Numbered from the stretch's first letter, positions 42,337 through 50,685 are shown. The stretch: DNA of 64,000 bases from Oscillospiraceae bacterium (GCA_028692035.1 JAQUYD010000002.1:1-64000), one strand, 5' to 3'. Notes: generated by a model not told the origin, from the sequence alone. Made by a program: numbers and translations.

Positions 42337-42993
42337 ATGAAATGTAATCAATGCGGCACAGACTTTGAGGGTAAGTTCTGCCCTAACTGTGGAGCTCCGG
42401 CTCCATCAACAGATCAGGTGCAACCTGAAGCAGGCAATACTCAAGAGCAGCAATCAGCACCAATTTATACACAACCCGTTATTCAGCAGCCAATTCAAAA
42501 ACCTAAAAAACCGATATTCAAAAAATGGTGGTTCTGGGTTATTGTAGCGGTAGTGGCGATTGGAATAATTGCCAACCTTGGTGGAAATGGTGACAAATCC
42601 CCTAAAGATTTAGAGACAGGTGCGTCGAGCACAGCCGTAACCTCCGAAGAAACACCTGATGCGGTGCCCGATTCAAACACATCGACTACATCAAGCCAAG
42701 CTGTTGAATCCAGCAAACCGACAGAGAGTAGCAAGCCAACAGAGAGTAGCAAGCCCGAAACTCCTCCGGTTCAGACCATTTCAAAGTATGAGCAAATATA
42801 TAACGAATATGCTCAAAAAATCAAAGATGCAGCCCCAACATCAAGCATTACAGAACTGGCAGAGCTCTCAAATGAAGGCGTAACAAAAATGGCAGAATAT
42901 ATGTACTCAGCAAAAGGTACCGATGGACAATATGCTACTTATGAAGAATGGGCAGGAAAGCTAATGGATGTATATATGAACGAAGCAAGATAA
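42337..42993 (+). CDS. zinc-ribbon membrane protein with extracellular Ser/Thr-rich stalk
   Basis: A 218-residue protein: N-terminal zinc ribbon (MKCNQCGTDFEGKFCPNCGA), Pro/Gln-rich linker, one membrane helix (FWVIVAVVAIGIIANLGG, about residues 66-84), a Ser/Thr-rich stalk with three KPTESS repeats, and a C-terminal helical domain outside the cell. The topology (cytoplasmic ribbon, outside sensor-like domain) would suit a receptor that signals to the SPFH/zinc-ribbon assembly. It is the last gene of the operon, ahead of a terminator. Confidence 0.6.
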   Translation: MKCNQCGTDFEGKFCPNCGAPAPSTDQVQPEAGNTQEQQSAPIYTQPVIQQPIQKPKKPIFKKWWFWVIVAVVAIGIIANLGGNGDKSPKDLETGASSTAVTSEETPDAVPDSNTSTTSSQAVESSKPTESSKPTESSKPETPPVQTISKYEQIYNEYAQKIKDAAPTSSITELAELSNEGVTKMAEYMYSAKGTDGQYATYEEWAGKLMDVYMNEAR

Positions 42994-43080
42994 ACACCTG
43001 AAAATGCAAGCCGCATAGTATATCATTCAGTATATGCCATTGCAGAATGCTAAGCATTACTTGAATTAAAGATGAAGTCA

Positions 43081-43128
43081 CCCCGCCGGGATTCGAGCAT
43101 ACAATCTTGAATCTCAGCGGGGCGTTTT
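43081..43128 (+). terminator. terminator of the SPFH/zinc-ribbon operon
   Basis: CCCCGC-x-GGGATTC pairs imperfectly with GAATC-T-CA-GCGGGG and runs into CGTTTTCTGTTTT. Confidence 0.65.
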
Positions 43129-43133
43129 CTGTT

Positions 43134-43982
43134 TTACAGCATATTCTTCACTTTCACTTTTTCGGCAAGTTCTTTTATCGCCTTCTTGTACGCTTTTTCT
43201 GCTGCTTCGGCGGAGGAAAGCCCGTTGTTCACGGCAATCTCAATAAACGAGATGCCGTCTTTATGCTTATAACAATTCTCACAAAATCCCAGATGATGTG
43301 CCACTATGTAACGCTGGCGAGGAGATAACTCCTCAAAAGAGGACATGACCGCTATCCGGGTTTGAATCCGAAAAAACTCCTGCTCCGGCGAAAGGCTACT
43401 GTCACAGGTTACATCCTCGGCGGTTTGTTCGCTGTCCTCATCACCATAACTTTTGGAGAACGGAATCATTCCTTCGCTACGAAGTCCGGCGGTCAGCATT
43501 TCTTTTACGGTTTTTGCCGTCGTTCCGGTTTTCCTCGCAATATATTCAATCGTTTCGTCGTCGTTTTTCCTGCCACGGTTGTTGAACAGAAGCATCATTT
43601 TCCGCAGCTGCTTGTATTCGTGTTCGCTCGGCACTGTCACCCCGGTGCGCATTGTGCGGATGTATTCCAGCACTTCCGAAAGGACGATGTATTCCTTGTA
43701 CTGCATAAAGTCAACGCCACGGAAAACATCATAGCTGTTCAGCGCTTTCACAAGTCCTGTGATGTAGGCGGATTTCATATCCACAAAATGCCCCTGCATT
43801 GCATAGTTCTGAACCAGATTCATTATTCTTGTATTCAACTGTGGCTCAAAATAATGGAGAAACCAAGATATATATTTCTCATCTTTTTCATCAAGATAAA
43901 GGCGGATGTATTCATTCAGCGGTTTTCTCGGCGGTGCCGGAAACAGCCGGTACTGTACGAGATCTTCTTCCCACTTTTTCAA
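43134..43982 (-). CDS. sigma-70-like RNA polymerase factor of mobile element
   Basis: A 282-residue protein of the sigma-like group found on clostridial mobile elements. A middle helix-turn-helix region is seen at DDETIEYIARKTGTTAKTVK, and the C-terminal region-4-like helix-turn-helix is at ELSPRQRYIVAHHLGFCENC, then SFIEIAVNNGLSSAEAAEKA. It probably regulates element genes. It is encoded 21 bases after the DUF6076-like gene on the same strand, forming a two-gene unit. Confidence 0.55.
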   Translation of the reverse strand: MKKWEEDLVQYRLFPAPPRKPLNEYIRLYLDEKDEKYISWFLHYFEPQLNTRIMNLVQNYAMQGHFVDMKSAYITGLVKALNSYDVFRGVDFMQYKEYIVLSEVLEYIRTMRTGVTVPSEHEYKQLRKMMLLFNNRGRKNDDETIEYIARKTGTTAKTVKEMLTAGLRSEGMIPFSKSYGDEDSEQTAEDVTCDSSLSPEQEFFRIQTRIAVMSSFEELSPRQRYIVAHHLGFCENCYKHKDGISFIEIAVNNGLSSAEAAEKAYKKAIKELAEKVKVKNML

Positions 43983-44003
43983 GGCACTGCCTCCTTTCTG
44001 TTA

Positions 44004-45128
44004 TTATACTCGGTTTTGAACCTCGGCAAAAAAGGCTTTCAGTTCCATATCTTTTTCGTATCCGTGACGGGCGTAATCGTCGTCCATCATCGCCTCTTCT
44101 TTCAGTTCAAAAGCGTATTTTTTCGCGGCTGTTGCAACTTCGGGCTTCAGAACACCTCTGCATACGCCGGTGCGGATGTAGTTCATCCGCCGCTTATGAA
44201 TTGCCAGAACCGGGTTGCCTTCGGCAGTCTCTTTTTGCTTTTGCTGTGCGGCATATTTTCGGCACATCATTTTCTTTCCGCTGGTCAGTTTCATCGGTGC
44301 ATATCCGTTGCAGTATTGCTGCCGCCGAGCGTCCTCCATCAGAAAATACCGTTTACAGATGGGGCACTTTCTCGGATAATGTCCGTAATGCAGACCTTCG
44401 TAAAAATCGGTCAGAATGAAGCTGTAATAATCCGCAAACTGAATCCGCCGAACCATAATTGGCTTTTTGCCGTTTTGGACGGATACATAATCCGTCTGTG
44501 TAAGAACCTGATGATTTCCAAAGATTTTCTCGGCAAGGGGCAGCAAATGCTCCTCATCAAGCCGTTTGGCATTTTCAAGATTACCGATAAATTTCAGCAA
44601 GCCGTCAAATGCAATCTGCATATCGTTTCCGATACTGTCGTAAAAGCGGAGCGTGGATAGAATGTCCTCAATCAGCTTTTCACATTCCGCAAAGAGTTCC
44701 TTGTCATACTCCGGCGGCAGCATGTCCAGAACGGCATATTCGCTCTCCATTTCTCCGACCTTAGCTCTGCGGCGGAAGTAATCGCAAATCCTGTTTCCGT
44801 TATCTTCGGACAGCAACGCTGAGATTCGCTTTTCTTCCGACGGTATATCCAGCTGCTTGAATGGCTGTACCTGCGGGAGCGTTTTCAAAATGAGCTGTAT
44901 TTCATTCGCCGCTTCCGGCAGATTCTCAGGATTTAGATATCCTGCGTTCAATGTATCAATAACCTTCCAGTTGTAACGCTTATATACAGATATCCTTGCG
45001 GCAGTATCTCCCTTGTAATACTGATTGAGAAGTTGCATTGCAAACTGCCCCGCAGGAAACTTCTTGCCGGAAATATATACTGCACCGTCACGGTAATCTG
45101 CGCTGAAAAATGATAAAAATCGGTTCAT
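44004..45128 (-). CDS. DUF6076-like protein
   Basis: A 374-residue protein often found next to sigma-like genes on clostridial elements; I match it, with caution, to DUF6076. The N-terminal two-thirds is helical. The C-terminal part holds a zinc-finger-like cluster: KCPICKRYFLMEDARRQQYC, followed by further Cys at KKMMCRK. That pattern resembles the CGNR/treble-clef nucleic-acid-binding fingers. It is first in a two-gene minus-strand unit, divergent from the Cys-rich VLP/ParM genes. Confidence 0.5.
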   Translation of the reverse strand: MNRFLSFFSADYRDGAVYISGKKFPAGQFAMQLLNQYYKGDTAARISVYKRYNWKVIDTLNAGYLNPENLPEAANEIQLILKTLPQVQPFKQLDIPSEEKRISALLSEDNGNRICDYFRRRAKVGEMESEYAVLDMLPPEYDKELFAECEKLIEDILSTLRFYDSIGNDMQIAFDGLLKFIGNLENAKRLDEEHLLPLAEKIFGNHQVLTQTDYVSVQNGKKPIMVRRIQFADYYSFILTDFYEGLHYGHYPRKCPICKRYFLMEDARRQQYCNGYAPMKLTSGKKMMCRKYAAQQKQKETAEGNPVLAIHKRRMNYIRTGVCRGVLKPEVATAAKKYAFELKEEAMMDDDYARHGYEKDMELKAFFAEVQNRV

Positions 45129-45223
45129 ACTTCTGCCTCCCTGTATATTCTAACAAAGTGAAAGTACGTTATATGGTACTCATTGATTTAACGAAGAAAA
45201 TTTATTTTGATTAACGCCGCTAA

Positions 45224-45237
45224 AGAACAAACGTTCT
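45224..45237. promoter_or_regulatory. candidate LexA (SOS) box
   Basis: AGAAC-AAAC-GTTCT is a perfect inverted repeat holding the GAAC-N4-GTTC core of the Firmicutes LexA site (consensus CGAAC-RNRY-GTTYG-like). It lies in the gap between the divergent DUF6076-like and Cys-rich VLP genes, so either direction may be SOS-controlled. Confidence 0.5.
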
Positions 45238-45381
45238 ATATGGATTATATCACAAAAATCGCATAAATACAATAGGTTTTGGCTTGTAACGCACATCGTT
45301 TTCAATGTGTAATGGAGTTGTTGCCCTTTTTGAAAAATCCTCTAATTATATATACGAGGGTGAGAGAATCGCCTTTATACA

Positions 45382-45428
45382 CCGGGCAAGAGCCGTCGGA
45401 GAAATCCGGTGGCTTTTTTTCTGCCCGG
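45382..45428 (+). promoter_or_regulatory. attenuator-like leader hairpin
   Basis: AGCCgtCGGA-GAAA-TCCGgtGGCT (45391-45414) is followed by seven T residues, as in an intrinsic terminator. Flanking CCGGGCA (45382-45388) can pair with TGCCCGG (45422-45428), giving a competing enclosing stem. It precedes the Cys-rich VLP gene by 19 bases. Confidence 0.6.
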
Positions 45429-45446
45429 AGAAAGGAGAAAAGGATT

Positions 45447-45680
45447 ATGATACTCAAAATCAAACCGTCACAGGTGGAACGGGTAAACACGTTGGTGCGT
45501 AATCTCTGTTGTAACTGCATCGACAGAAATTGTCTGCTGCTTGACGACGGCGAGGAACACAACTGCATACAGCTTTTATGCGTCAGCGGTATCTACTGCA
45601 ACTATTTCAGGCGAGCCGTGTTACTCGCCGACAAAAGGCTATACGCAGAAATCATTCGGCAAAATCAGAAGGATATTTAA
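45447..45680 (+). CDS. cysteine-rich VLP-domain protein
   Basis: A 77-residue protein of the Cys_rich_VLP family common on clostridial conjugative elements: VNTLVRNLCCNCIDRNCLLL, DDGEEHNCIQ, and YFRRAVLLADKRLYAEI, whose VLP-like tripeptide gives the family its name. Six or more Cys suggest metal binding. Function unknown. I use ATG 45447, after GAAAAGG and after the leader hairpin; the frame extends upstream through the hairpin but that part is not family-like. Confidence 0.7.
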   Translation: MILKIKPSQVERVNTLVRNLCCNCIDRNCLLLDDGEEHNCIQLLCVSGIYCNYFRRAVLLADKRLYAEIIRQNQKDI

Positions 45681-45746
45681 TATCTTCATCCACTCTTTAC
45701 AGTTATGAAATAAAACGCTGGTAAACCGGCAGAAAGAAGGAAATTT

Positions 45747-46670
45747 ATGAAAACCATCAACAACATCAAAATCATCGGGATCGACCACGGGTACGGAAAC
45801 ATCAAAACGGCAAGCCACTGCTTCAAGACAGGCATTGCCGGCTATGATTCCGAGCCGCTGTTCACGAAGGATATGCTTGTCTACGATGGAAGGTATTATC
45901 TCATCGGAGAAGGTCACAAGGAGTTTGTGCCGGACAAAATCAAGGACGAGGATTATTATCTTCTCACCCTTGTGGCAATCGCAAAGGAGCTGAAATCGGA
46001 GAATTTGACTGAGGCGAATATCATCATTGCCGCCGGGCTTCCGCTGACTTGGACAAGCAGTCAGAAAAAGGAGTTTGCGGCGTATCTGTCAAAGAACAAA
46101 GAGGTCAGCTTTGTCTATCAGAAAACCGAATACCACATCACTGTTGAGGATGTCCGTATCTACCCGCAGGGATACGCCGCCATTGCGGAGATTGCCACCA
46201 CGCTTGTCGGTGTAAATCTTGTTTGCGACATCGGCAACGGTACGATGAATCTCTTGTATATGATCAACGGCAGACCGCAGTCGGCAACGATGGCGACCGA
46301 GAAGTTCGGCACCTATCAATGTACACTTGCGGTGCGGGAGCTGTTTATGCAGAAAACGCAGCGTGAAATCAACGACGCTATCATTGACGAGGTTCTTTGC
46401 ACCGGGACGGCGAATATCGCCGCCGCTGAGCTGAAAATCATCCGTTCCATTGCTGCCGGATATGTGCAGGATATTTTTCGCCGGCTTCGTGAGCACAAAT
46501 ATGATGAGAACACGATGACGCTGTATATCACCGGCGGTGGCGGATGCCTTGTGAAGAACTTCTGCAAGTTCAATGCCGACCGGGTAAAATTCGTCGAGGA
46601 TATTTGTGCCGCCGCAAAGGGGTATGAATATCTGGCAGAGCTTCAGCTTTCGGCAGGTAAATCAGAATGA
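45747..46670 (+). CDS. ParM/StbA-family actin-like partition ATPase
   Basis: A 307-residue actin-fold protein. The phosphate-1 loop is GIDHGYGNIKTA, the phosphate-2 loop CDIGNGTMNLLY and the adenosine motif ITGGGGCLVKNF. ParM-type proteins polymerise to push plasmid copies apart. AAGGAAAT precedes ATG 45747. The next gene, a ribbon-helix-helix partner, overlaps by 4 bases, as in parM-parR pairs. Such a pair on an integrated element suggests that the excised circle needs to be kept. Confidence 0.8.
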   Translation: MKTINNIKIIGIDHGYGNIKTASHCFKTGIAGYDSEPLFTKDMLVYDGRYYLIGEGHKEFVPDKIKDEDYYLLTLVAIAKELKSENLTEANIIIAAGLPLTWTSSQKKEFAAYLSKNKEVSFVYQKTEYHITVEDVRIYPQGYAAIAEIATTLVGVNLVCDIGNGTMNLLYMINGRPQSATMATEKFGTYQCTLAVRELFMQKTQREINDAIIDEVLCTGTANIAAAELKIIRSIAAGYVQDIFRRLREHKYDENTMTLYITGGGGCLVKNFCKFNADRVKFVEDICAAAKGYEYLAELQLSAGKSE

Positions 46671-46981
46671 ACGATTACCGAATCAACACCCGTTTCAGTC
46701 TGAACGATGAAGCGGAGCGCAAGGCAGCGGAGTATCTCCGATCACTCGGGCGGAAACGGAATCGGTTTATTGTGGAAGCGGTTCTTGCCCGGATAAGCAA
46801 AGACACCAGCGACAACCATTTGCTTGAAAGCATCCGTCAGATATTCCGGGAAGAGGTGCAGACGGTATCGGTTGTTTCACCGCAGCCGGTGCTGTCTGTT
46901 ACCGTCAGCACCGAGCTCACCGAAGAACAGAAATCCGAGAACGCCAAGAATGTACTTTCCGATTTGGAGATGTTCGGATGA
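46667..46981 (+). CDS. ParR-like ribbon-helix-helix adaptor
   Basis: A 104-residue protein with an N-terminal ribbon-helix-helix (YRINTRFSLNDEAERKAAEY, then LRSLGRKRNRFIVEAVLARI) and a charged C-terminal tail with a SDLEMFG end. In ParMRC systems ParR binds centromere repeats and its tail contacts ParM filaments. Identity rests mainly on overlap with the ParM-like gene and the domain order. Confidence 0.6.
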   Translation: MNDYRINTRFSLNDEAERKAAEYLRSLGRKRNRFIVEAVLARISKDTSDNHLLESIRQIFREEVQTVSVVSPQPVLSVTVSTELTEEQKSENAKNVLSDLEMFG

Positions 46982-47227
46982 GCCAAAGCAGCGTGTTTTT
47001 GGCTCAAACGGTATTTTCACATAATAACCTGTGCCATTATGGCTCAACACGAAAACTCCTGTCCAATCGGATGAGGAGTTATTTTTATGTCCGGCAATGG
47101 GAGAAATGAGAAATACTGCAAGAAAGATACACGCAGATGGGGCACACCTGAAACAGCGGAATAGCGCTGAGAAAGGCTTGTCTCATACTGTAGCAAGCAG
47201 GGAACTTGTATTGCAAGTTCCGTTTCA

Positions 47228-47290
47228 AAAGCGGCAGATTCCGCCGCTTTATTCTTTAGGGGCAAGCCCCTAATACCCTATTACAGAAAG
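47228..47290. other. candidate origin of transfer (oriT)
   Basis: The 320-bp gap between the ParR-like gene and mobC has two hairpins in a row: AAAGCGGC/GCCGCTTT (47228-47250) and AGGGGC-AA-GCCCCT (47258-47271), followed by AATACCCTATTAC. A hairpin plus a conserved single-strand tract just before mobC is the usual layout of a nic region. Earlier in the gap (46979-47010) GAGCCAAA and TTTGGCTC could pair, and GGCTCAA repeats might be the parC centromere. Confidence 0.45.
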
Positions 47291-47301
47291 AAGGTATGTA
47301 T

Positions 47302-47667
47302 ATGAATCGAAATCCCAAAGAAAAGCCACAAGCTGTTTTCACAAGAGTTTCGCCACAGGAAAAGCTGAGGATTCAGCAGCTTTCAAAGAAATGCGGATTG
47401 TCACAATCAGAATATCTTAGAAAACGGGCGTTGGGATATGAACCGAAAGCGGTTCTTCCCGATGCCTTTTATCGTTTCTACAGCAAGCTGTGCGATGTAA
47501 CAAACGAACTGAAAGTAACCGTTACCCCGGAAACGGAAGCACGGCTTGTAGAACTGGTGGAGTATATCCACTCCACGCTGCTTTTGCCGTACAAGGAGAC
47601 GGCAGATGAAATACAGAAAAGAATGGAGGAGATGGAAGCGTGGCTACAACAGGATTCTGGCCTGTAA
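47302..47667 (+). CDS. mobC: mobilization relaxosome protein MobC
   Basis: A 121-residue MobC-type ribbon-helix-helix protein: TRVSPQEKLRIQQLSKKCGL, then SQSEYLRKRALGYEP, then a helical C-terminus. It binds the transfer origin and helps the relaxase nick DNA. ATG 47302 has AGAAGG 7 bases upstream; ATG 47296 is two codons earlier. It overlaps the relaxase start by 28 bases. Confidence 0.78.
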   Translation: MNRNPKEKPQAVFTRVSPQEKLRIQQLSKKCGLSQSEYLRKRALGYEPKAVLPDAFYRFYSKLCDVTNELKVTVTPETEARLVELVEYIHSTLLLPYKETADEIQKRMEEMEAWLQQDSGL

Positions 47668-47907
47668 AGAGCCGGCTGAAAGAAGTGATCGACTACGCCG
47701 ACAATCCGGATAAAACCACCGAGCGCAAATATCTTGACGATGACCTTGCCGCTGCTTTGGAATACGCCGAGAACGATGACAAAACCGACAGAAAAATGTT
47801 TGTCACCGGCATCAACTGCATTACTGAAAAAGCCTATGAGGAGATGTCCACCACAAAACAGCGTTACGGCAAGCCCGGCGGCAATGTCGCCTATCACGGG
47901 TATCAAA
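47640..47907 (+). CDS. relaxase, exon 1 (gene split by group II intron)
   Basis: Codons 1-89 plus the first base of codon 90 of a MOB-P type relaxase (Relaxase/VirD2 family). It begins MATTGFWPVKSRLKEVIDYA, and ends TKQRYGKPGGNVAYHGYQ. GTG 47640 follows GGAGGAGATGG inside the end of mobC. At 47908 the intron begins with GTGCGAC. Splicing to 50686 would give ...YQ-SFRTDEVTPEEAHQIG, exactly the expected continuation, and a 459-residue protein. Unspliced reading runs only 5 more codons before a stop. Confidence 0.85.
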
Positions 47908-48641
47908 GTGCGACACGTTCCTAACTGAAAAGGTTAGGCACTAAACCAAGAACGTGAAAATTCCAGTTTAGGAGAACTGGCAATTTGATGAGTAGAATGA
48001 TGGGGTAACGCCCTGAAATGCTCCCCTAATACTCCGAATGGCAATGAAAAGTGCAATATTTTTGTTGTCATAAGCTCGGTGAAGTCGACTGAACACACTC
48101 GTTGTATCGCGGTTAACTTAATATGAAAATTTCATTGGAAACAGCGTTACATCAAAAGCAAGCCAGAGGTGGCTGTGAGTGATAGGACGGGGGTCTACAA
48201 AATATCTATGGCAAGAATGGGCTAAAAGCCCTGACGAAAGTGCGAATTTAAGAGTCTAAAAAGCCGGATACGTCTAACGGCGTATATACCGTATGGTAGG
48301 TATGTGAGGTAAAGTAAGATTTTTGGTTATGAAATACCTTATGTTGTTACAGGCAACATCAAGCATACAGGCTCAGAGCGGCTGCCTAAGGATATATGTA
48401 TAGATAAAATTGCTGGAACGTGGAAAGCTGCAAAACGTGTAGAAGATTGCAATTCGATTATACGGTGGCGACGAAGAATAATAAGCGCCTTTAATTGCGG
48501 TGATAGCAGTGGCACAGTACCGATGAAGCGGTAATAACAAACCGTGGAGGGATAGCCACAAGTCAATTTCAGAATCAAAACTAACAGAAAGGACAAACGT
48601 AGCTTCGAGTAAGACAAAGAAAATCACCAGAAAGGACGGTG

Positions 48642-50531
48642 ATGCCTATGTTGACTTCGGAGAAAAGCAAAAAGCAAAAGAAAATTCGGCACAGCGAATA
48701 TTATGACCTTGTTTCAACATTTGACAAGCTATATGAAGAAAGTCAAGGAGGTAAGGTTTTTACAAATTTGATGGAACTCATCGTTTCGGAAGAAAACATC
48801 AAACTTGCCTACCGAAATGTAAAGAAAAACACAGGAAGTAATACAGACGGTGTCGATGGACTGACAATTAAGCATTTAGAAAAAATGACTGAAAATCAGT
48901 TTGTTACTAAGATTAGAAACAAATTGGCATTCTACAGACCTCAACCTGTGAAGCGTGTAGAAATACCAAAGCCAAACGGGAAAATCAGACCGCTTGGAAT
49001 TCCGACTATCGCAGATAGAATGATTCAGCAATGTATTTTGCAAGTACTGGAACCGATATGCGAAGCAAAATTTCACGAACGTAGTAATGGATTTCGCCCT
49101 AACCGTTCAACCGAAAACGCTATCGCTCAATGCTACAAAATGATTCAGCATAGAAATTTGCACTTTGTTGTAGATATTGATATTAAAGGATTCTTTGACA
49201 ATGTAAATCATACAAAACTGAAAAAACAAATCTGGGAAATGGGAATAAGAGATAAAAAGCTGATATGTATTATCGGAGAAATGCTTAAAGCACCTATTGT
49301 AATGCCGAATGGTATGAAAGAATACCCAACAAAAGGAACTCCACAGGGTGGTATTCTTTCGCCCCTGCTTTCCAACATTGTTTTAAATGAACTTGATTGG
49401 TGGATAGCGAGCCAGTGGGAAAATATGCCCACTCGTTATCCTTATGCCAGAACCGCAAACCCCAATAATGGAAGTGAAAGCAAAGGTGGAATTTACAGAG
49501 CACTCAGGACAAGCAATCTCAAAGAAATGTATATTGTCAGATATGCCGATGATTTTAAAATTTTCTGTCGAAGTAGAGGTGACGCAGTAAAGATATTCGC
49601 AGCCGTCAAGCTGTGGTTATCTGAACGGCTGAAACTTGAAATTAGTGAAGAAAAGTCAAAGGTCATTAATCTCAAAAAATCCTACTCGGAATTCCTTGGT
49701 TTCAAAATCAAGGCTGTCAAGAAGAGAGATTCATATACGGTACAATCTCACATTTGTGATAAGGCAATGGAAAGAGTTAAGAGTCAGTTGCAGCGGCAGA
49801 TACTCAAAATCCAACACCCTGCAAATGAAAAAGAACGTTGGAATGCCATTAATTTGTACAATGGAATGATTATCGGCATCCATAACTACTACCAGATTGC
49901 CACTTGTGTGAATCTTGATTGCGATAAAATTGGTTATTCAATTATAGCGGATATGAGAAAACGTTTGGGAACAGGTAAAAAAGGCGAACTCAAAAAGCAT
50001 GGTAGCCCCTTGTATGGATATATTAAAGAGCGTTATGGCGGTAGCCGTCAGATGAGATATATTAACGGCTTTCCCATCTGCCCGATTGGATATGTTCAGA
50101 CAAAAGCGCCAATGTGGAAAAAACGTGGTGTAAACAAATATACCCCAGAAGGCAGAATTGAAATTCATAAATCGCTTGGCATTAACATGCACATTCTCCA
50201 TCAATTGATGAGAAACAAAGAGGTCAACCGCAGCATTGAGTATATGGACAACCGAATTTCTCTTTACGCTGCACAGCGTGGCAAATGTGCTGTTACCAAT
50301 CGAACACTTGAATATGACGCAATTCACTGCCACCACGTTTCTCCAGTCCAACATGGCGGAAAGGATAACTATGGTAATTTGATGATTGTTGATGTTGATG
50401 TTCACCGATTAATTCACGCTACCGACGAAAGTACGATTAAGAAATATCTTACAATCGTTAGACCAACGGAGAAAATGCTAACTAAAATCAATAGTCTTAG
50501 AAGCAAAGCCAAACTAAATCTTATCGTATAA
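48642..50531 (+). CDS. ltrA: group II intron reverse transcriptase/maturase
   Basis: A ~629-residue intron-encoded protein. Reverse transcriptase blocks are clear: RPLGIPTIADRMIQQCILQV, FVVDIDIKGFFDNVNH, GTPQGGILSPLLSNIVLNEL and the catalytic YADD (about residue 301). A maturase domain X region follows (ELKKHGSPLYGYIKERYGGS), then an HNH endonuclease domain with CAVTNRTLEYDAIHCHHVSP. The protein helps splicing and retrohoming of the intron. Start is ATG 48642 after AAAGGA; GTG 48639 and ATG 48648 are alternatives. Confidence 0.93.
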   Translation: MPMLTSEKSKKQKKIRHSEYYDLVSTFDKLYEESQGGKVFTNLMELIVSEENIKLAYRNVKKNTGSNTDGVDGLTIKHLEKMTENQFVTKIRNKLAFYRPQPVKRVEIPKPNGKIRPLGIPTIADRMIQQCILQVLEPICEAKFHERSNGFRPNRSTENAIAQCYKMIQHRNLHFVVDIDIKGFFDNVNHTKLKKQIWEMGIRDKKLICIIGEMLKAPIVMPNGMKEYPTKGTPQGGILSPLLSNIVLNELDWWIASQWENMPTRYPYARTANPNNGSESKGGIYRALRTSNLKEMYIVRYADDFKIFCRSRGDAVKIFAAVKLWLSERLKLEISEEKSKVINLKKSYSEFLGFKIKAVKKRDSYTVQSHICDKAMERVKSQLQRQILKIQHPANEKERWNAINLYNGMIIGIHNYYQIATCVNLDCDKIGYSIIADMRKRLGTGKKGELKKHGSPLYGYIKERYGGSRQMRYINGFPICPIGYVQTKAPMWKKRGVNKYTPEGRIEIHKSLGINMHILHQLMRNKEVNRSIEYMDNRISLYAAQRGKCAVTNRTLEYDAIHCHHVSPVQHGGKDNYGNLMIVDVDVHRLIHATDESTIKKYLTIVRPTEKMLTKINSLRSKAKLNLIV

Positions 50532-50600
50532 AGAAATTTTTGCTTATGTTTAACCGAAGTGTGTAAGTCTTGAAGTTGAGATTTGATTCTGAAAATGATG

Positions 50601-50685
50601 GAACGCCGTGTGAGGTGAAAGTCTCACGCACGGTGTGAAGCGGGGGAAAATCCGGCGATTACTTCAAAGGATTACCTATCGCTAT
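50601..50685 (+). ncRNA. group II intron domains V and VI
   Basis: Domain V is the hairpin built on GCCGTGTGAGG-TGAAAG-TCTCACGCACGGTGT, the catalytic core of the ribozyme. Domain VI follows to the intron end, with an unpaired A expected near ...GGATTACC as branch point. Confidence 0.8.

Larger units (their letters stand above)
47908..50685 (+). mobile_element. group II intron inserted in the relaxase gene
   Basis: 2,778 bases. The 5' end is GTGCGAC (group II consensus GUGYG) and the 3' end is ...CGCTAT (consensus AY). About 730 bases of structured RNA (domains I-III) precede the reverse transcriptase/maturase gene in domain IV; domains V and VI follow it at about 50601-50685. The boundaries are fixed independently by relaxase reading-frame continuity. 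Both ends and the ORF look intact, so it may be active. Confidence 0.9.

Noticed and set aside
42718..42760. Short tandem repeats as a possible CRISPR or regulatory array
   Set aside because: They encode KPTESS repeats in the stalk of the receptor-like protein; units are too short and in frame.
43362..44660. 432-codon open frame on the plus strand
   Set aside because: Antisense to the sigma-like and DUF6076-like genes and spans the gap between them; product shows no domain.
45279..45446. N-terminal extension of the Cys-rich VLP gene
   Set aside because: Runs through the attenuator hairpin and lacks family features; ATG 45447 has a ribosome-binding site and the family start.
48323..48640. 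Minus-strand frames within the intron
   Set aside because: They lie in group II ribozyme structure (domains I-IV) and show no protein features.
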